This document shows positions 48,978 through 59,600 of a stretch of 64,000 nucleotides of DNA, one piece after another. The first letter of the stretch is position 1, and every line of letters begins with the position of its first letter. The stretch is from Acidovorax sp. 107. GTDB lineage: Bacteria > Pseudomonadota > Gammaproteobacteria > Burkholderiales > Burkholderiaceae_C. Both the position numbers and the translations under genes were made by a program. Below the pieces are notes generated by a model. That model was not told the origin of the DNA. It was given only the letters and a program-made list of their open reading frames with translations, and made no database searches. The DNA lies in assembly GCF_003058055.1 (NCBI RefSeq), contig NZ_QBTZ01000001.1, positions 436,501 to 500,500 of the forward strand, given 5' to 3'.

Positions 48978-50024
48978 ATGCAGCAAGCTTCTCTGCGCCC
49001 CGCCGGCCTGTCGCGCCGTCGCGTGGTGATGGCGCTGCCCTTGCTGGGTGGCGCTGCCTGGGCTGTTGGCGCGTCCGCGGGCGCGCGGGTGGTGTCTGAA
49101 CGCAGCTCGCGGTCACTGATGGGCACGCAGGTGGATATGGCGGTGGAGGGCATTGACGCCCTGGTGCTGCGCCACGCCATGGACCGGGCCTATGCAGAGA
49201 TGCAGAGGCTGGAAGCGCTCATGAGCCGCTACCAGTCGCTCAGCGTGGTCAGTCGCATCAACCTGGCGGCGGGCGTGACCCCGGTGAAAGTCCCGGCCGA
49301 GGTCATGGCGGTTCTGCAGAGCGCTCAGCGCGTGTCGGCAGTGAGCCGTGGGGCCTTTGACGTGACCGTGGGGGCTTTCAAGTCCTGGAACTTTGGCCCC
49401 GGCGAAAAGGTGGTGCCCGGCGCCAGCGAGATCGCGCGGCAACTGCCGCTGGTGGATGCGCGCAGCCTGGTGCTGGACGTTGCCGCTGGCTCTGCCTACC
49501 TGGCCCGCCAGGGCATGGCGCTGGACCTGGGCGGTATCGCCAAACTCCCTATTCTCGAAGCGGGCATGAACGTGCTGCGCTCCGAGGGGGTGGAGAACGC
49601 CATGATCAACGGCGGCGGCGACGTGCTGACCCAGGGGTTGTGGCAAGGCCGGCCCTGGCGCGTGGGCCTGCGCGACCCGCGGTCTCCCGAGCGCCTGCTG
49701 GGTGTCGTGGCCGTGGCGGGTACTGGTGTGGTGGCTTCGTCAGGCGACTACGAGCGCTTCTTTTTCCACGAAGGCCAGCGCCAGCACCATGTGCTCAACC
49801 CGCGCACGGGGCGTCCGGCATCGGGCGTGCATGGCGTGAGTCTGGTGGCGCGGGATGTGGCAGCTGTCAACGGACTGGGCGCCGCGCTGATGGTGCGGGG
49901 CCCACAGGCGGGCAGGGCGCTGGCGCAGCGCATGCCGGGGCTGGCCGTGTTGATCGCCGGGCAGGATGGCGAAGTCTGGCAGTCCGCTGCCATGTCGGCC
50001 TTGCTGGAGCCCATGCCGTCTTGA
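48978..50024 (+). CDS. apbE: FAD:protein FMN transferase ApbE (NosX role)
   Basis: 348 aa. Twin-Arg signal LSRRRVVMALPLLGGAAW suggests periplasmic export. Family motifs: SLMGTQVDMAV, RYQSLSVVSRIN, GAFDVTVGAFKSWNFG, ALDLGGIAKLPILEAG, AMINGGGDVLTQG and HHVLNPRTGRPASG. ApbE attaches FMN to a Thr in target proteins such as NosR; the nos-linked version is called NosX. NosR encoded at 43145 carries the acceptor motif SGAT. Functional assignment by location is strong. A flavinylation role for other targets is possible. Confidence 0.92.
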   Translation: MQQASLRPAGLSRRRVVMALPLLGGAAWAVGASAGARVVSERSSRSLMGTQVDMAVEGIDALVLRHAMDRAYAEMQRLEALMSRYQSLSVVSRINLAAGVTPVKVPAEVMAVLQSAQRVSAVSRGAFDVTVGAFKSWNFGPGEKVVPGASEIARQLPLVDARSLVLDVAAGSAYLARQGMALDLGGIAKLPILEAGMNVLRSEGVENAMINGGGDVLTQGLWQGRPWRVGLRDPRSPERLLGVVAVAGTGVVASSGDYERFFFHEGQRQHHVLNPRTGRPASGVHGVSLVARDVAAVNGLGAALMVRGPQAGRALAQRMPGLAVLIAGQDGEVWQSAAMSALLEPMPS

Positions 50025-50078
50025 GCCCGCGGCGCTCGCGGCATGCTTGCGGGCGCTTGCGAGGTCGTCCACAGGGTC

Positions 50079-50921
50079 TCAGCCCGGGGCCTGGGCCTGC
50101 TCGCAGTGCACCTGCAGCAGTTCGCGCTCCGCCAGCGTCGCGCCAAAGCGCACGGCGCTCAGGCAGCCACCCCACACACAGCCCGTGTCCAGCCCGAGCA
50201 GGTCGCTGCGGTTGAGCCAGCCCAGTGTGGACCAGTGGCCAAAGGCCGTCAGCGTGCCGGCCGTGCGCCGTCCTGGCGCCTCAAACCAGGGCATCAGGCC
50301 CGCAGGGGCGGCGCTGGCACTCTCGGTGCTTTCAAAATCCATCACGCCCTCGGGCGAGCAAAAGCGCATGCGCGTCAGCACGTTCACGATCACCCTCAGC
50401 CGGTCCGTGCCGGTGAGGGTGTCGCTCCAGCGGTCTGGTGTGTTGCCGTACATCGTGTGCAAGAAGGCGGGCAGGTCCGGGCTGCGCAGCACGGCGTTGA
50501 CCTCCTGTGCGCGCGCCAGGGTGTCGGCGGTGGTCCAGTCGGGTACCACGCCCGCATGCACCATCAACAGAGGCTGACCGGCATGCGCGTGCGTGCGTGC
50601 CAGGGGTTGCTGTTGCAGCCAGTCGAGCAGTGCTTTGCGGTCCGGGGCGTCCAGCACCGACGCCAAGGTGTCGCGTCGGGAGGGCTTGCGCGCGCCGTGC
50701 GCTGCGGCCAGCAGGTGCAGGTCGTGGTTGCCCAGCAAGCAGCGGATGGCGTCGCCGTGGCGCATGCACCGGCGCAGCACGGCGGCGGAATCGGGGCCCC
50801 GGTTGACGAGGTCCCCCAGCAGGTACACCGTGTCGCGGCTGGCAGAAAAGCCGATGGTGTCCAGCAGGCGTTCCAGCGCGCTGTCGCAGCCCTGGATATC
50901 GCCGATACAGTAAAGAGCCAT
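50079..50921 (-). CDS. apaH: Bis(5'-nucleosyl)-tetraphosphatase, symmetrical (ApaH)
   Basis: 280 aa metallophosphatase that splits Ap4A into two ADP. Motifs of the family in order: GDIQGC, LLGDLVNRGPDS, LLGNHDLHLL, VHAGVVPDW, and AFGHWSTLG near the end. The ATG at 50921 (MALYCIGDIQGC) is the family start; longer in-frame extensions reach into the intergenic region without similarity. Convergent with apbE. Affects stress response and RNA caps in other bacteria. Confidence 0.95.
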   Translation of the reverse strand: MALYCIGDIQGCDSALERLLDTIGFSASRDTVYLLGDLVNRGPDSAAVLRRCMRHGDAIRCLLGNHDLHLLAAAHGARKPSRRDTLASVLDAPDRKALLDWLQQQPLARTHAHAGQPLLMVHAGVVPDWTTADTLARAQEVNAVLRSPDLPAFLHTMYGNTPDRWSDTLTGTDRLRVIVNVLTRMRFCSPEGVMDFESTESASAAPAGLMPWFEAPGRRTAGTLTAFGHWSTLGWLNRSDLLGLDTGCVWGGCLSAVRFGATLAERELLQVHCEQAQAPG

Positions 50922-51380
50922 GATGGTTTTTGGTGGTGAGCGTGATGCAGCAAAGCGTCGATTTTCTGCTGATCGCACTGAGGGCGTCGTGATGGCGTGG
51001 ATCAGAACCGCCTGTGGCGAACTGTGGCACCCCAACGCTGGTCTGCTTGGCCCCGTGGCTGTGGGAGCGCCATAACACTCTGCCGAAATTTTGATGGCAG
51101 AAACAGGACCTTTGCGCGCAGTAGGCGTGCAAACTGGGTAGGCCCGCTGGATATTCGAGGTGCTTGCCCAGGGGCAATCGCTTTGGTCGGGGTATTCGTC
51201 CTTCCCGAGGTGCCCGTTAAAGCAGGGAAGCGCTGAGGCCAAGGGGGAGATAGCCAAGGATGAATATGCCTTGCCAAAAAACTGTGGCTTCTTAATACAA
51301 AAAATGCTACCTCGCGTGTGTGACAGGCGGTTATCCATATAATCGCGCTGTCTCCAACCCCATTTCCTTAATCAGACACC
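50922..51380. other. 459-bp gene-free gap between apaH and the H-NS gene
   Basis: No gene is seen. It contains the perfect hairpin ttgccc-ag-gggcaa (51164-51177), then cttccc...gggaag arms nearby, which could belong to an RNA. Close to the hns start, catataatcgcg (TATAAT at about 51337-51342) is a likely -10 element, leaving a leader of about 30 nt. Whether 51060-51240 is a transcribed small RNA cannot be told from sequence. Confidence 0.45.
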
Positions 51381-51683
51381 ATGACCAGCTACAAAGAACT
51401 TTTGAAGCAGCGTGAAGCGCTTGAGCAACAAATCAGCGAAGCCCGTCGCCGAGAATTGTCGGATGCTGTCGCCCAAGTGCGCGCTCTGGTGGCCGAATAT
51501 GGTCTGACCGCCCAGGACGTGTTCCCTGCGGGCAAGGCTGCAGGCAAGGTTGGCCGCAGTTCTACTGCAGGCACCAAAGTGGCGCCCAAATACCGTGACC
51601 CTGCCACCGGCCAGACTTGGACCGGCCGCGGCAAGGCCCCCAAGTGGATTCAAAACGAAAACCGCGAAAAATTCGCCATCTGA
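51381..51683 (+). CDS. H-NS family nucleoid protein
   Basis: 100 aa. An N-terminal coiled-coil (YKELLKQREALEQQISEARRRE) for oligomerisation, a short linker, and the C-terminal H-NS DNA-binding motif in YRDPATGQTWTGRGKAPKWI (core TGRGKAPKW). It binds AT-rich DNA in the minor groove and silences genes. The size is typical of short betaproteobacterial H-NS proteins. It is monocistronic: promoter -10 just upstream and a terminator 26 bp downstream. Confidence 0.95.
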   Translation: MTSYKELLKQREALEQQISEARRRELSDAVAQVRALVAEYGLTAQDVFPAGKAAGKVGRSSTAGTKVAPKYRDPATGQTWTGRGKAPKWIQNENREKFAI

Positions 51684-51708
51684 AAAGCAGATGTGCTGCG
51701 TTAGAAAA

Positions 51709-51736
51709 ATAGCCCGCCTTTGCGGGCTATTTTTTT
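51709..51736 (+). terminator. Terminator after the H-NS gene
   Basis: atagcccgc / gcgggctat stem with a 4-nt loop and a run of seven T. Confidence 0.92.
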
Positions 51737-51942
51737 GAATCCGGCATTCGATGCAGAGCTTGCCGCGCCAGCTCTGATTTGTGACGCCTCTGCACTTGGC
51801 AATCGGCACCGGGTGCCTGCGGCAAAGCATCTGCCATCTGCATTCGCGGGGTGTTTATCGCAAACCCTAGTTGCCCAAGCTGGGTTTTACCAGGGTGTCA
51901 AAAACCTTCTCGGCGCGGTGCCGGTAAGCCTGTGCTGGTTGC

Positions 51943-52827
51943 TCAACCGGCACCATATTGCTGCGCCATCTTTCGCAGTACCTCTGCAGTAAATGCATCG
52001 GCCGGGAAAAACGACTCCACCGCCAACTCCTGCAAGGTCACATCCACCGGGGTGCCGAATATCGTGGTGGTACTGATGAGCGACAGCATGCCGTGCACGC
52101 TCTTGAAACAAAAAGGCATCACCACCCCCAGCATTTCACCCTCCATGACGAGCGGAGCAGATTCATCGGGCGTGGGGTATTCGAGCAGTTCGGCCTGCAG
52201 TGCCAGCAACGCCGGGTCGGCGGTGGCCTGAATCTGCTGGCGCAGGCGCTCGAACAGGTGGTGGCGCCATTGCGCCAGATTGGCAATGCGTGAAGCCAGG
52301 CCCTGCGGGTGCAGGCTCAGGCGAAACACATTGACGGGCGGCGCAAGCAGTTCGGGGCTGACGTGCGCAGCCAGCAGGGCTTGCGCAGCGCGGTTGGCGG
52401 CCACCACGTTCCAGCAGCGGTCGAGCGCGATGGCGGGGCAGGGCTCGTGGCCCTTGAGAACCAGCTCCACCGCCTGGCGCGCGGCAGCCAGGGCGGGGTC
52501 GTCCAGCGCGCGTTCGCGGTACATCGGGGCATAGCCCGCTGCTACCAGCAGGGCATTGCGCTCGCGCAGCGGGATGGCCAGGCGCTCGCACAGGCGCAGC
52601 ACCATGTCGCGACTGGGGTTGGTGCGGCCAGTCTCCATGAAGCTCACATGGCGTGTGGAGATGTCCGCTTCGTCGGCCAGCTCCAGCTGGCTCAGGTGCC
52701 GCTGCTGGCGCCACGTGCGCAGGTGGTCACCAAAACTGGCAAGCCCCGCCGCCGCAGCCCGGTGCGGCAGCGGATGGCGCGGGGTTCGACGGGAAGGGGT
52801 GACAGGTGTGGCCGGTGTGGATGTCAT
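51943..52827 (-). CDS. XRE-family regulator with MmyB-like C-terminal domain
   Basis: 294 aa. After a Pro/Thr-rich start, a helix-turn-helix spans about residues 25-85 (FGDHLRTWRQQRHLSQLELA, DEADISTRHVSFMETGRTNPS). The C-terminal part (ALDRCWNVVAANRAAQALLA, NVFRLSLHPQGLASRIANLAQ) fits the MmyB-like ligand-binding domain, a PAS-like fold reported to bind a fatty acid in some members. It is divergent from a small membrane protein gene 112 bp away, its likely target. Start ATG 52827; 52836 is equally possible. The gap 51737-51942 downstream shows nothing notable. Confidence 0.88.
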   Translation of the reverse strand: MTSTPATPVTPSRRTPRHPLPHRAAAAGLASFGDHLRTWRQQRHLSQLELADEADISTRHVSFMETGRTNPSRDMVLRLCERLAIPLRERNALLVAAGYAPMYRERALDDPALAAARQAVELVLKGHEPCPAIALDRCWNVVAANRAAQALLAAHVSPELLAPPVNVFRLSLHPQGLASRIANLAQWRHHLFERLRQQIQATADPALLALQAELLEYPTPDESAPLVMEGEMLGVVMPFCFKSVHGMLSLISTTTIFGTPVDVTLQELAVESFFPADAFTAEVLRKMAQQYGAG

Positions 52828-52938
52828 GCCTTGCATCCTAGACCCAACCGGCGCGCAGGCCATTACCTGGCACGTCATCGACGCCATGCGCTGCAGCGGC
52901 AACGATGCAGCCTTCTTCAACCCCCCAAGGAGCTTGTC

Positions 52939-53346
52939 ATGTTCAACCTGCTGTCTTCTCCCTCGTTCTTGCGTGTTGTGGTCTGGTTCGATGCGTCCAC
53001 CGGGCTGCTGCTGGGCGCCTTGCATCTGCTGCTGACGGCGTCATTGACCGAATGGCTGGGATTGCCGCCCGGTCTGCTGGTGGCGTCGGGCGTGATGCTG
53101 CTGGGCTACGCGGCGCTGGCCATCGGCATTGCACGCGCGCCCGCCATGCCACGCGGCGGATTGTGGTTACTGATCGTTGCCAACTTTGCCTGGGCGCTGG
53201 CCAGCCTGGCCTTGCTGCTCGGCAGCGCTGTAGCCCCCACGTTGCTTGGCCAGGCCTATCTGTTGGTGCATGTGGTGTCAGTGGCGGTGCTTGCCGAACT
53301 GCAGTGGATGGGGGTGCGCCGCCTGCCCGCCTGGGTTGCTGCGTAG
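52939..53346 (+). CDS. Small four-helix membrane protein
   Basis: 135 aa. Four hydrophobic helices: TGLLLGALHLLLTASL, LLVASGVMLLGYAALAIGIA, LWLLIVANFAWALASLALLLG, and YLLVHVVSVAVLAELQW. A strong ribosome binding site aaggagc lies 7 bp before the ATG. I do not recognise a named family. It is probably controlled by the divergent XRE/MmyB-type regulator, a common pairing for such regulators. Confidence 0.8.
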   Translation: MFNLLSSPSFLRVVVWFDASTGLLLGALHLLLTASLTEWLGLPPGLLVASGVMLLGYAALAIGIARAPAMPRGGLWLLIVANFAWALASLALLLGSAVAPTLLGQAYLLVHVVSVAVLAELQWMGVRRLPAWVAA

Positions 53347-53368
53347 TTGGCATTGGAATCGCTGATGC

Positions 53369-53425
53369 TGCACATTTAATAGCATTGCAGGCATGTAGAT
53401 GTAGCGCATACGCCGCTTTTGATCT
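53369..53425. repeat. Degenerate dispersed repeat copy R6 upstream of acnA
   Basis: atttaatagcattgcaggc, then gtagcgcatacgccgctttt, then gatctcaaaa: the block order of the R family with more mismatches. The rest of the 53347-53563 gap holds no gene; aaggag at 53552 is the acnA ribosome binding site. Confidence 0.4.
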
Positions 53426-53563
53426 CAAAAGGGGTGTGGTACAGGGTGCTGGCGGTGGCGCGGGGCGGGCGCGGCGGGCGGAGTGCAGCGGCATATCCCC
53501 GGTGATTGCGCCGTCATGGGGGACTGCCAGAATAGACGCTGTTGCCTTTTCAAGGAGTTCGCC

Positions 53564-56479
53564 ATGGCCTCATCGTCGAAGCTGCAAGCCACCCCATCGT
53601 CCAAGCCCGTCCGCCACGTCTTTGCCAACACCCTCAAGGGCTTCAAGACCGCATCGGGCAAGGAGGGCAAGCTCTACTCCCTGCCCGCGCTGGCCAAGCA
53701 GTTCCCGCAGATCCAGCGCCTGCCCGTGTCGATCCGCATCGTGCTCGAATCGGTACTGCGCAACTGCGATGGCCGCAAGGTGACGGCCGAGCATGTGCAG
53801 CAACTGGCCCACTGGGCGCCGAACGCCGAGCGCAAGGACGAGATCCCCTTTGTGGTCTCGCGCGTAGTGCTGCAGGACTTCACCGGCGTGCCACTGCTGG
53901 CCGACCTGGCCGCCATGCGCAGCGTGGCCGCCAAACTGGGCAAGAACCCCAAGAAGATCGAACCCCTGGTGCCCGTAGATCTGGTGGTAGACCACTCCAT
54001 CATGGTGGACCACTACGGCAAGAAGAACTCGCTCGACCTGAACATGAAGCTCGAATTCCAGCGCAATCGCGAGCGCTACGAGTTCATGAAATGGGGCATG
54101 CAGGCCTTTGACACCTTTGGCGTAGTGCCCCCGGGCTTCGGCATCGTGCACCAGGTCAACCTCGAATACCTGGCGCGCGGCGTGCACAAGCGCAAAGATG
54201 GCGTCTACTACCCCGACACCCTGGTGGGCACCGACAGCCACACCACCATGATCAACGGTATTGGCGTGGTGGGCTGGGGCGTGGGCGGCATCGAGGCCGA
54301 GGCTGCCATGCTGGGGCAGCCCGTGTACTTCCTCACCCCCGATGTGGTGGGCTTCGAGATGACGGGCCAGCTGCGCGAGGGCGTGACCGCCACCGACCTG
54401 GTGCTGACGGTGACCGAGCTGCTGCGCCAGCACAAGGTGGTGGGCAAGTTCGTCGAATTTTTCGGCGAAGGCACGCGCACCCTGGCGTTGCCCGACCGCG
54501 CCACCATCGGCAACATGGCGCCCGAATACGGCGCCACCATGGGCTTCTTTCCGGTGGACGAAAAGACCATCGACTACTTCAAGGGCACGGGCCGTACCAA
54601 GGGCGAGATCGAGGCCTTCGAGGCCTACTTCAAGGCGCAGGGACTGTTTGGCGTGCCCCTGGCGGGCGAGGTAGACTACTCGCAGGTGGTGAGGCTTGAC
54701 CTGGGTAGCGTGACGCCCAGCCTCGCCGGCCCCAAGCGCCCGCAAGACCGCATCGAGCTGGGCAAGGTCAGTAGCCAGTTTGCTGATCTGTTCAGCAAGC
54801 CCAATGCACAAAACGGCTTCAACCGCCCGGCGGAGCTGCTGCACACGCGCCATCACATCCACCGCGCCGCCGAGGTGGTCGCCGACGTGGCGCCAGACGG
54901 CAAGCCCACCCCGGCGGGTGCTCCGCGCTCGATGGTGGAGATGGAGGCCAACAAACCCGCCCTGGCCACCGCACACGATCAGGCCCGCACGGCCACATTG
55001 CCCGCCAAGGGGGCTGACCCTACCGTGGGCAATGGTGATGTGCTGATTGCCGCCATCACCAGCTGCACCAACACCAGCAACCCCAGCGTGCTGCTGGCCG
55101 CAGGCCTCTTGGCCAAGAAGGCGGTGGAGGCGGGGCTCAAGGTGCAGCCGCACATCAAGACCTCGCTGGCGCCGGGCTCGCGCATCGTCACCGAATACCT
55201 TACGCAGACCGGGTTGCTGCCCTACCTGGAAAAGCTGGGCTTCGCGTTGGCAGGCTATGGCTGCACCACCTGCATTGGCAACGCGGGCGACCTCACGCCC
55301 GAGCTGAACGAGGTCATCACTAGCAACGACCTGGTATGCGCGGCCGTGCTCTCGGGCAACCGCAACTTCGAGGCGCGCATCCATCCCAACCTCAAGGCCA
55401 ACTTCCTGGCCAGTCCGCCGCTGGTGGTGGCTTACGCCATTGCGGGCACGGTGCTCAAGGACCTGATGACCGAGCCCGTGGGCAAAGGCAAGGGCGGGTG
55501 TGATGTGTACCTGGGTGACATCTGGCCCACCAGCGACGAAGTGCATGCGCTGCTGAAGTTCGCCATGAACGGCAAGGCCTTCCGCGAGAACTACGCCAAG
55601 GTGGCCACCGACCCCGGTGCGCTGTGGGAGAAGATCAAGGGCGTGGGCGGCACCGCCTACACATGGCCCGCCAGCACCTACATTGCCGAGCCGCCGTTTT
55701 TTGCCCAGTTTGCGCTCGACCAGGGCGCGGCGGCCGCGTCTGCCGTGCACGGCGCGCGCATCATGGCGCTGTTTGGCGACTCCATCACCACCGACCACAT
55801 CTCGCCCGCGGGCTCGATCAAGGAGAGTTCGCCAGCCGGCCAGTGGTTGCTGCAGCACGGCGTGAAGAAGGCCGATTTCAACAGCTATGGTGCCCGCCGG
55901 GGCAACCACGATGTGATGGTACGGGGCACCTTTGCCAACGTGCGCATCAAGAACCTCATGATCCCGCCGCAGTCCGACGGCTCGCGCGAGGAAGGTGGCG
56001 TCACGGTGTTCCAGAACGAGGGGCCGCTGCAGGGCGAGAAGATGTTCATCTTTGACGCGGCCATGCAATACATGGCGCAGAAGACGCCCACCGTGGTGTT
56101 CGCAGGCGAAGAGTACGGCACGGGCTCCAGCCGCGACTGGGCCGCCAAGGGCACGCAGCTGCTGGGCATCAAGGCCGTGGTGGCGCGCAGCTTTGAGCGC
56201 ATCCACCGCTCCAACCTGGTGGGCATGGGCGTGCTGCCGCTGCAGTTCAAGGCAGGCGATTCGTGGGAGACACTGGGCCTGACGGGCAATGAGGTGATTG
56301 ACGTGGTGCCTGACGCTGCACTCACCCCGCAAAGCGATGCACGCCTGGTTATCCACCATGCCGATGGCACACGCCGGGAGGTGACGGTGACCCTGCGCAT
56401 CGACACCCCCATCGAGGTGGACTATTACCAGGCCGGGGGCATCCTGCCCTTTGTGTTGCGCCAGCTGCTGGAGGGTTGA
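53564..56479 (+). CDS. acnA: Aconitate hydratase AcnA
   Basis: 971-aa [4Fe-4S] enzyme of the TCA cycle (citrate to isocitrate), cytoplasmic, IRP1/AcnA class. Cluster ligands are Cys501 ([10 protein letters not shown]), Cys567 and Cys570 (GCTTCIGN). [20 protein letters not shown], the swivel-domain block [14 protein letters not shown] and [13 protein letters not shown] are intact. It is somewhat longer than E. coli AcnA (about 890 aa), with extra residues near [20 protein letters not shown]. It appears monocistronic, with an SD aaggag 7 bp before ATG 53564. A reading frame on the opposite strand is a shadow. Confidence 0.96.
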   Translation: MASSSKLQATPSSKPVRHVFANTLKGFKTASGKEGKLYSLPALAKQFPQIQRLPVSIRIVLESVLRNCDGRKVTAEHVQQLAHWAPNAERKDEIPFVVSRVVLQDFTGVPLLADLAAMRSVAAKLGKNPKKIEPLVPVDLVVDHSIMVDHYGKKNSLDLNMKLEFQRNRERYEFMKWGMQAFDTFGVVPPGFGIVHQVNLEYLARGVHKRKDGVYYPDTLVGTDSHTTMINGIGVVGWGVGGIEAEAAMLGQPVYFLTPDVVGFEMTGQLREGVTATDLVLTVTELLRQHKVVGKFVEFFGEGTRTLALPDRATIGNMAPEYGATMGFFPVDEKTIDYFKGTGRTKGEIEAFEAYFKAQGLFGVPLAGEVDYSQVVRLDLGSVTPSLAGPKRPQDRIELGKVSSQFADLFSKPNAQNGFNRPAELLHTRHHIHRAAEVVADVAPDGKPTPAGAPRSMVEMEANKPALATAHDQARTATLPAKGADPTVGNGDVLIAAITSCTNTSNPSVLLAAGLLAKKAVEAGLKVQPHIKTSLAPGSRIVTEYLTQTGLLPYLEKLGFALAGYGCTTCIGNAGDLTPELNEVITSNDLVCAAVLSGNRNFEARIHPNLKANFLASPPLVVAYAIAGTVLKDLMTEPVGKGKGGCDVYLGDIWPTSDEVHALLKFAMNGKAFRENYAKVATDPGALWEKIKGVGGTAYTWPASTYIAEPPFFAQFALDQGAAAASAVHGARIMALFGDSITTDHISPAGSIKESSPAGQWLLQHGVKKADFNSYGARRGNHDVMVRGTFANVRIKNLMIPPQSDGSREEGGVTVFQNEGPLQGEKMFIFDAAMQYMAQKTPTVVFAGEEYGTGSSRDWAAKGTQLLGIKAVVARSFERIHRSNLVGMGVLPLQFKAGDSWETLGLTGNEVIDVVPDAALTPQSDARLVIHHADGTRREVTVTLRIDTPIEVDYYQAGGILPFVLRQLLEG

Positions 56480-56688
56480 GGGCCCGCAGCACCCTCCTTA
56501 GCTGCCGCATCGCGCTCTGCGCTGATGCGTGCGCGCAACGCTGGGGCGCAGCGCCGCCCCGGGATGTCGTGGACGGGGCTTCGGCCCCGTTTTTCATGGG
56601 GCGAGCGCTCTGGTCATTTCCTTACGCGTAGATACACTTGTGACGTTGTGCGGCCATTTCGCTGGCACTGCCTTTCATCCCGTTGTCC

Positions 56689-59600
56689 ATGCCCCCTCCC
56701 AACAGACCTCCGACAGTGCGCGTGCCCTGGTCGGACGCGCCCGCCATCACCGTGGTGCTGGTCGTGGCGGTGCTTGCGCTGGTGGTGCTGCCACTGGCTC
56801 AAATGCTGGGAGATGGGGTTGGCACACAGCATGGGCTGGAGCCGTTTTTGGAGCTCGTGGCGGTGCTGCTGGGGCTGCTGGTGGTGTCGGTCTCCTTGCA
56901 CGCCCTGGAGGCGCCGGAGCAGGCGCGTGCCAATGTACTGGTGGTGGGTTTCGGCATAGCGGCGGCCTGTAATTTTCTGCACGGGGTCCTGGCGCATTCC
57001 GGTGATGCACAGATGCCGTCGGGCAATGCCGACATATCTCTGTGGCTGAGCACCTGGGCGCGCGTGGCCGAGGTCTTGACGCTGGGCCTGACCGCGACGC
57101 GCCTGTCGGCTCCGGGCCCTAGCCGCGCCTGGCTGGCAGTGGCTGGGGGCGTCACGCTGGTGCTGGCGGGCTCGTCGCTCGGCCCCCTGCCGCAGTGGTT
57201 TGCGCATGCCGCGGAGGGAGCCCTGCGCCAGGCCGTGGCCGCAGGTCTTGCCCTGGCACTGGGTGCCTGCGCGGTATTGCTGCACCGGCGCAGCCGCCGC
57301 GAGGAGTTTCCGCGCGAGCGCCTGTTCGCCTGGGCGGCCACCGCGTTCGTGGGTGGCGAGGTCACCGTGGGTGTTTTCGGCGGACATTCAACGCTGGGCG
57401 GGGTACTGGCCCATGGTTTTCGGGTGGTGGCCTACGCGTTGCTGTACCAGGCGGTGTTTGAAGCGGGCATCCGCCGCCCGTTTGCGCGCATCCAGGAGGC
57501 TGAGAGCCGGTTGCGCGAGAGCGAGGGCCGTCTGTCGTTGCTGGGGCGCAACCTGCCGCACAGCGTGTTGTTCCAGATCGTGCGCGAGTTGGATGGCCGC
57601 GTGCATTGTGTGCACATGGGCGAAGCCATCGAGCGGCTCAATGGGGTGAGTGCCGAAGACGTGCTGCGGGACGCGGGTGTGCTGTACCGGCAGATCCTCC
57701 CGGAAGACCTTGACCGGCTCCGCCAGGCCGAGCGCCAGTCCTACCTGTCCATGACCAGTCTGGAGGCGGTTTTTCGGTTGCGGCGCACCGATGGCCAGGT
57801 GCGCTGGATGCACCTGAGTTCGTCGCCGCGCCGACTGCAGGACGGCCGGGTGCTGTGGGACGGCGTGCAAACGGACATCACCGCCCACCACCAGGCCGAA
57901 GAGGCCGCGCACGCCCAGCAGGCACTGATGGCCAATACGCTGCGCCATGTGCCCGGCGGTGTGTCGCGGATTGACCGTGACCTGCGCGTCCTGTACGTCA
58001 ACGAACAGCAGGCACGCTGGCTGTACACCACGCCGCAGGCCCTGGAAGGCCAGCGGCTGCAGGACGTGATTGCGCCCGAAGTGTTTGCACGCATCCATCC
58101 GCACCTGGAAAAAGCCTTTGCGGGCGAGACGGCGGTGTTTGAAAACCGCATCGACGGCCCCGACGGCATGCAGTTTCGCCACACCACCATCGCGCCCGAA
58201 AGCGTGACTGCCCTGGGGGTGGCGGCCGTGGTGCTGTTTGCCTACGACTTGACGGCGCTCAAGCGCATCGAGCAGGAGCTGGCCCAGCAAAAGGCGCACC
58301 TGGCCAGCGTGGTCAATGCCATGCCGGACATGGTGTTCATGAAAGATACCAACGGGGTGTACCTGTCGGTCAACCCGGTGTTCGAGCGTTTTGCGGGCCA
58401 CCCGGAGAGCCAGATTGTGGGCTTTAGCGATTTCGACCTGGTGGCACCCGCCGACGCCGAGCGCTTTCGCAAGTACGACCAGCGTGCCATGCAGGCCTGG
58501 CAACCGCTGGTGTACGAAGAAACGCTCACTTTTGCGGAGGACGGCTACCAGGGGCAGTTCGAGACCATCAAGACGCCCATCCGCGACCTGCATGGCCGCG
58601 TGACGGGTCTGCTGGGCGTGTGCCGTGACATCACAGACCGCAAGCGAGCAGAGCAAGAGATCGAACGCCTGGCGTTCTACGACGCCCTCACCGGTCTGCC
58701 CAACCGCCGCCTGCTGCTAGATCGCCTGCAACGCTCCCTGGCCGCCTGCCAGCGCACCAAGAACCTCGGCGCTCTGCTGTTCATCGACCTCGATAACTTC
58801 AAGGACCTCAACGACACCCTGGGCCACGACATGGGCGACCAGCTCCTGTCCCAGGTCGCCACCCGCCTGGTGGGCAGCGTGCGCGAAGCCGACACCGTCG
58901 CCCGCTTTGGCGGCGACGAATTCGTCGTCATGCTCGAAGCCCTGGCCCCCGACCTGCAAAACGCCGCCACCCAGGCAGAAACCGTGGCCGAGAAACTCCT
59001 GGCCAGCCTGAACCAGCCCTTTGACTTGGACGGCGCCCAGCACTACAGCACCCCCAGCATCGGCATCACCCTCTTTGGCGACGAACGCCTCACGGTGGAC
59101 GAACTGCTCAAACGCGCCGACCTGGCCATGTACCAGGCCAAAGCCGCAGGGCGCAACACCCAGCGCTTCTTCGACCCCGACATGCAGGCGGCGGTGAACG
59201 CCCGCTCCAACCTCGAAGCCGACCTGCGCCAGGGCCTGGCCCGGGGCGAGTTGCTCGTGCACTACCAGCCCGTCGTGGACCACCACGCCCGCCTCCTGGG
59301 CGCAGAAGCCCTCGTGCGCTGGCGCCACCCCCAGCGCGGCATGATCAGCCCCGGCGACTTCATCCCCCTGGCAGAACAGACCGGCCTCATCCTCCCCCTG
59401 GGCCAATACGTGCTCCAGACCGCCTGCGAACAACTGCAGCGCTGGAGCCAACACCCAGACACCGCCCACCTGTCTATCTCCGTGAACGTCAGCGCCCGCC
59501 AATTCCGCCAACCCGGCTTCGTGGCCGAAGTGCTGCAAACCCTCAAGAACCACAACGCAGACCCCCGGCAACTCAAGCTCGAACTCACCGAAAGCCTGCT

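Noticed and set aside
53570..56359. 929-codon open frame on the minus strand opposite acnA
   Set aside because: Shadow of acnA: His/Ala/Gly/Val-rich composition, no domain, and acnA on the other strand is complete with all ligands.
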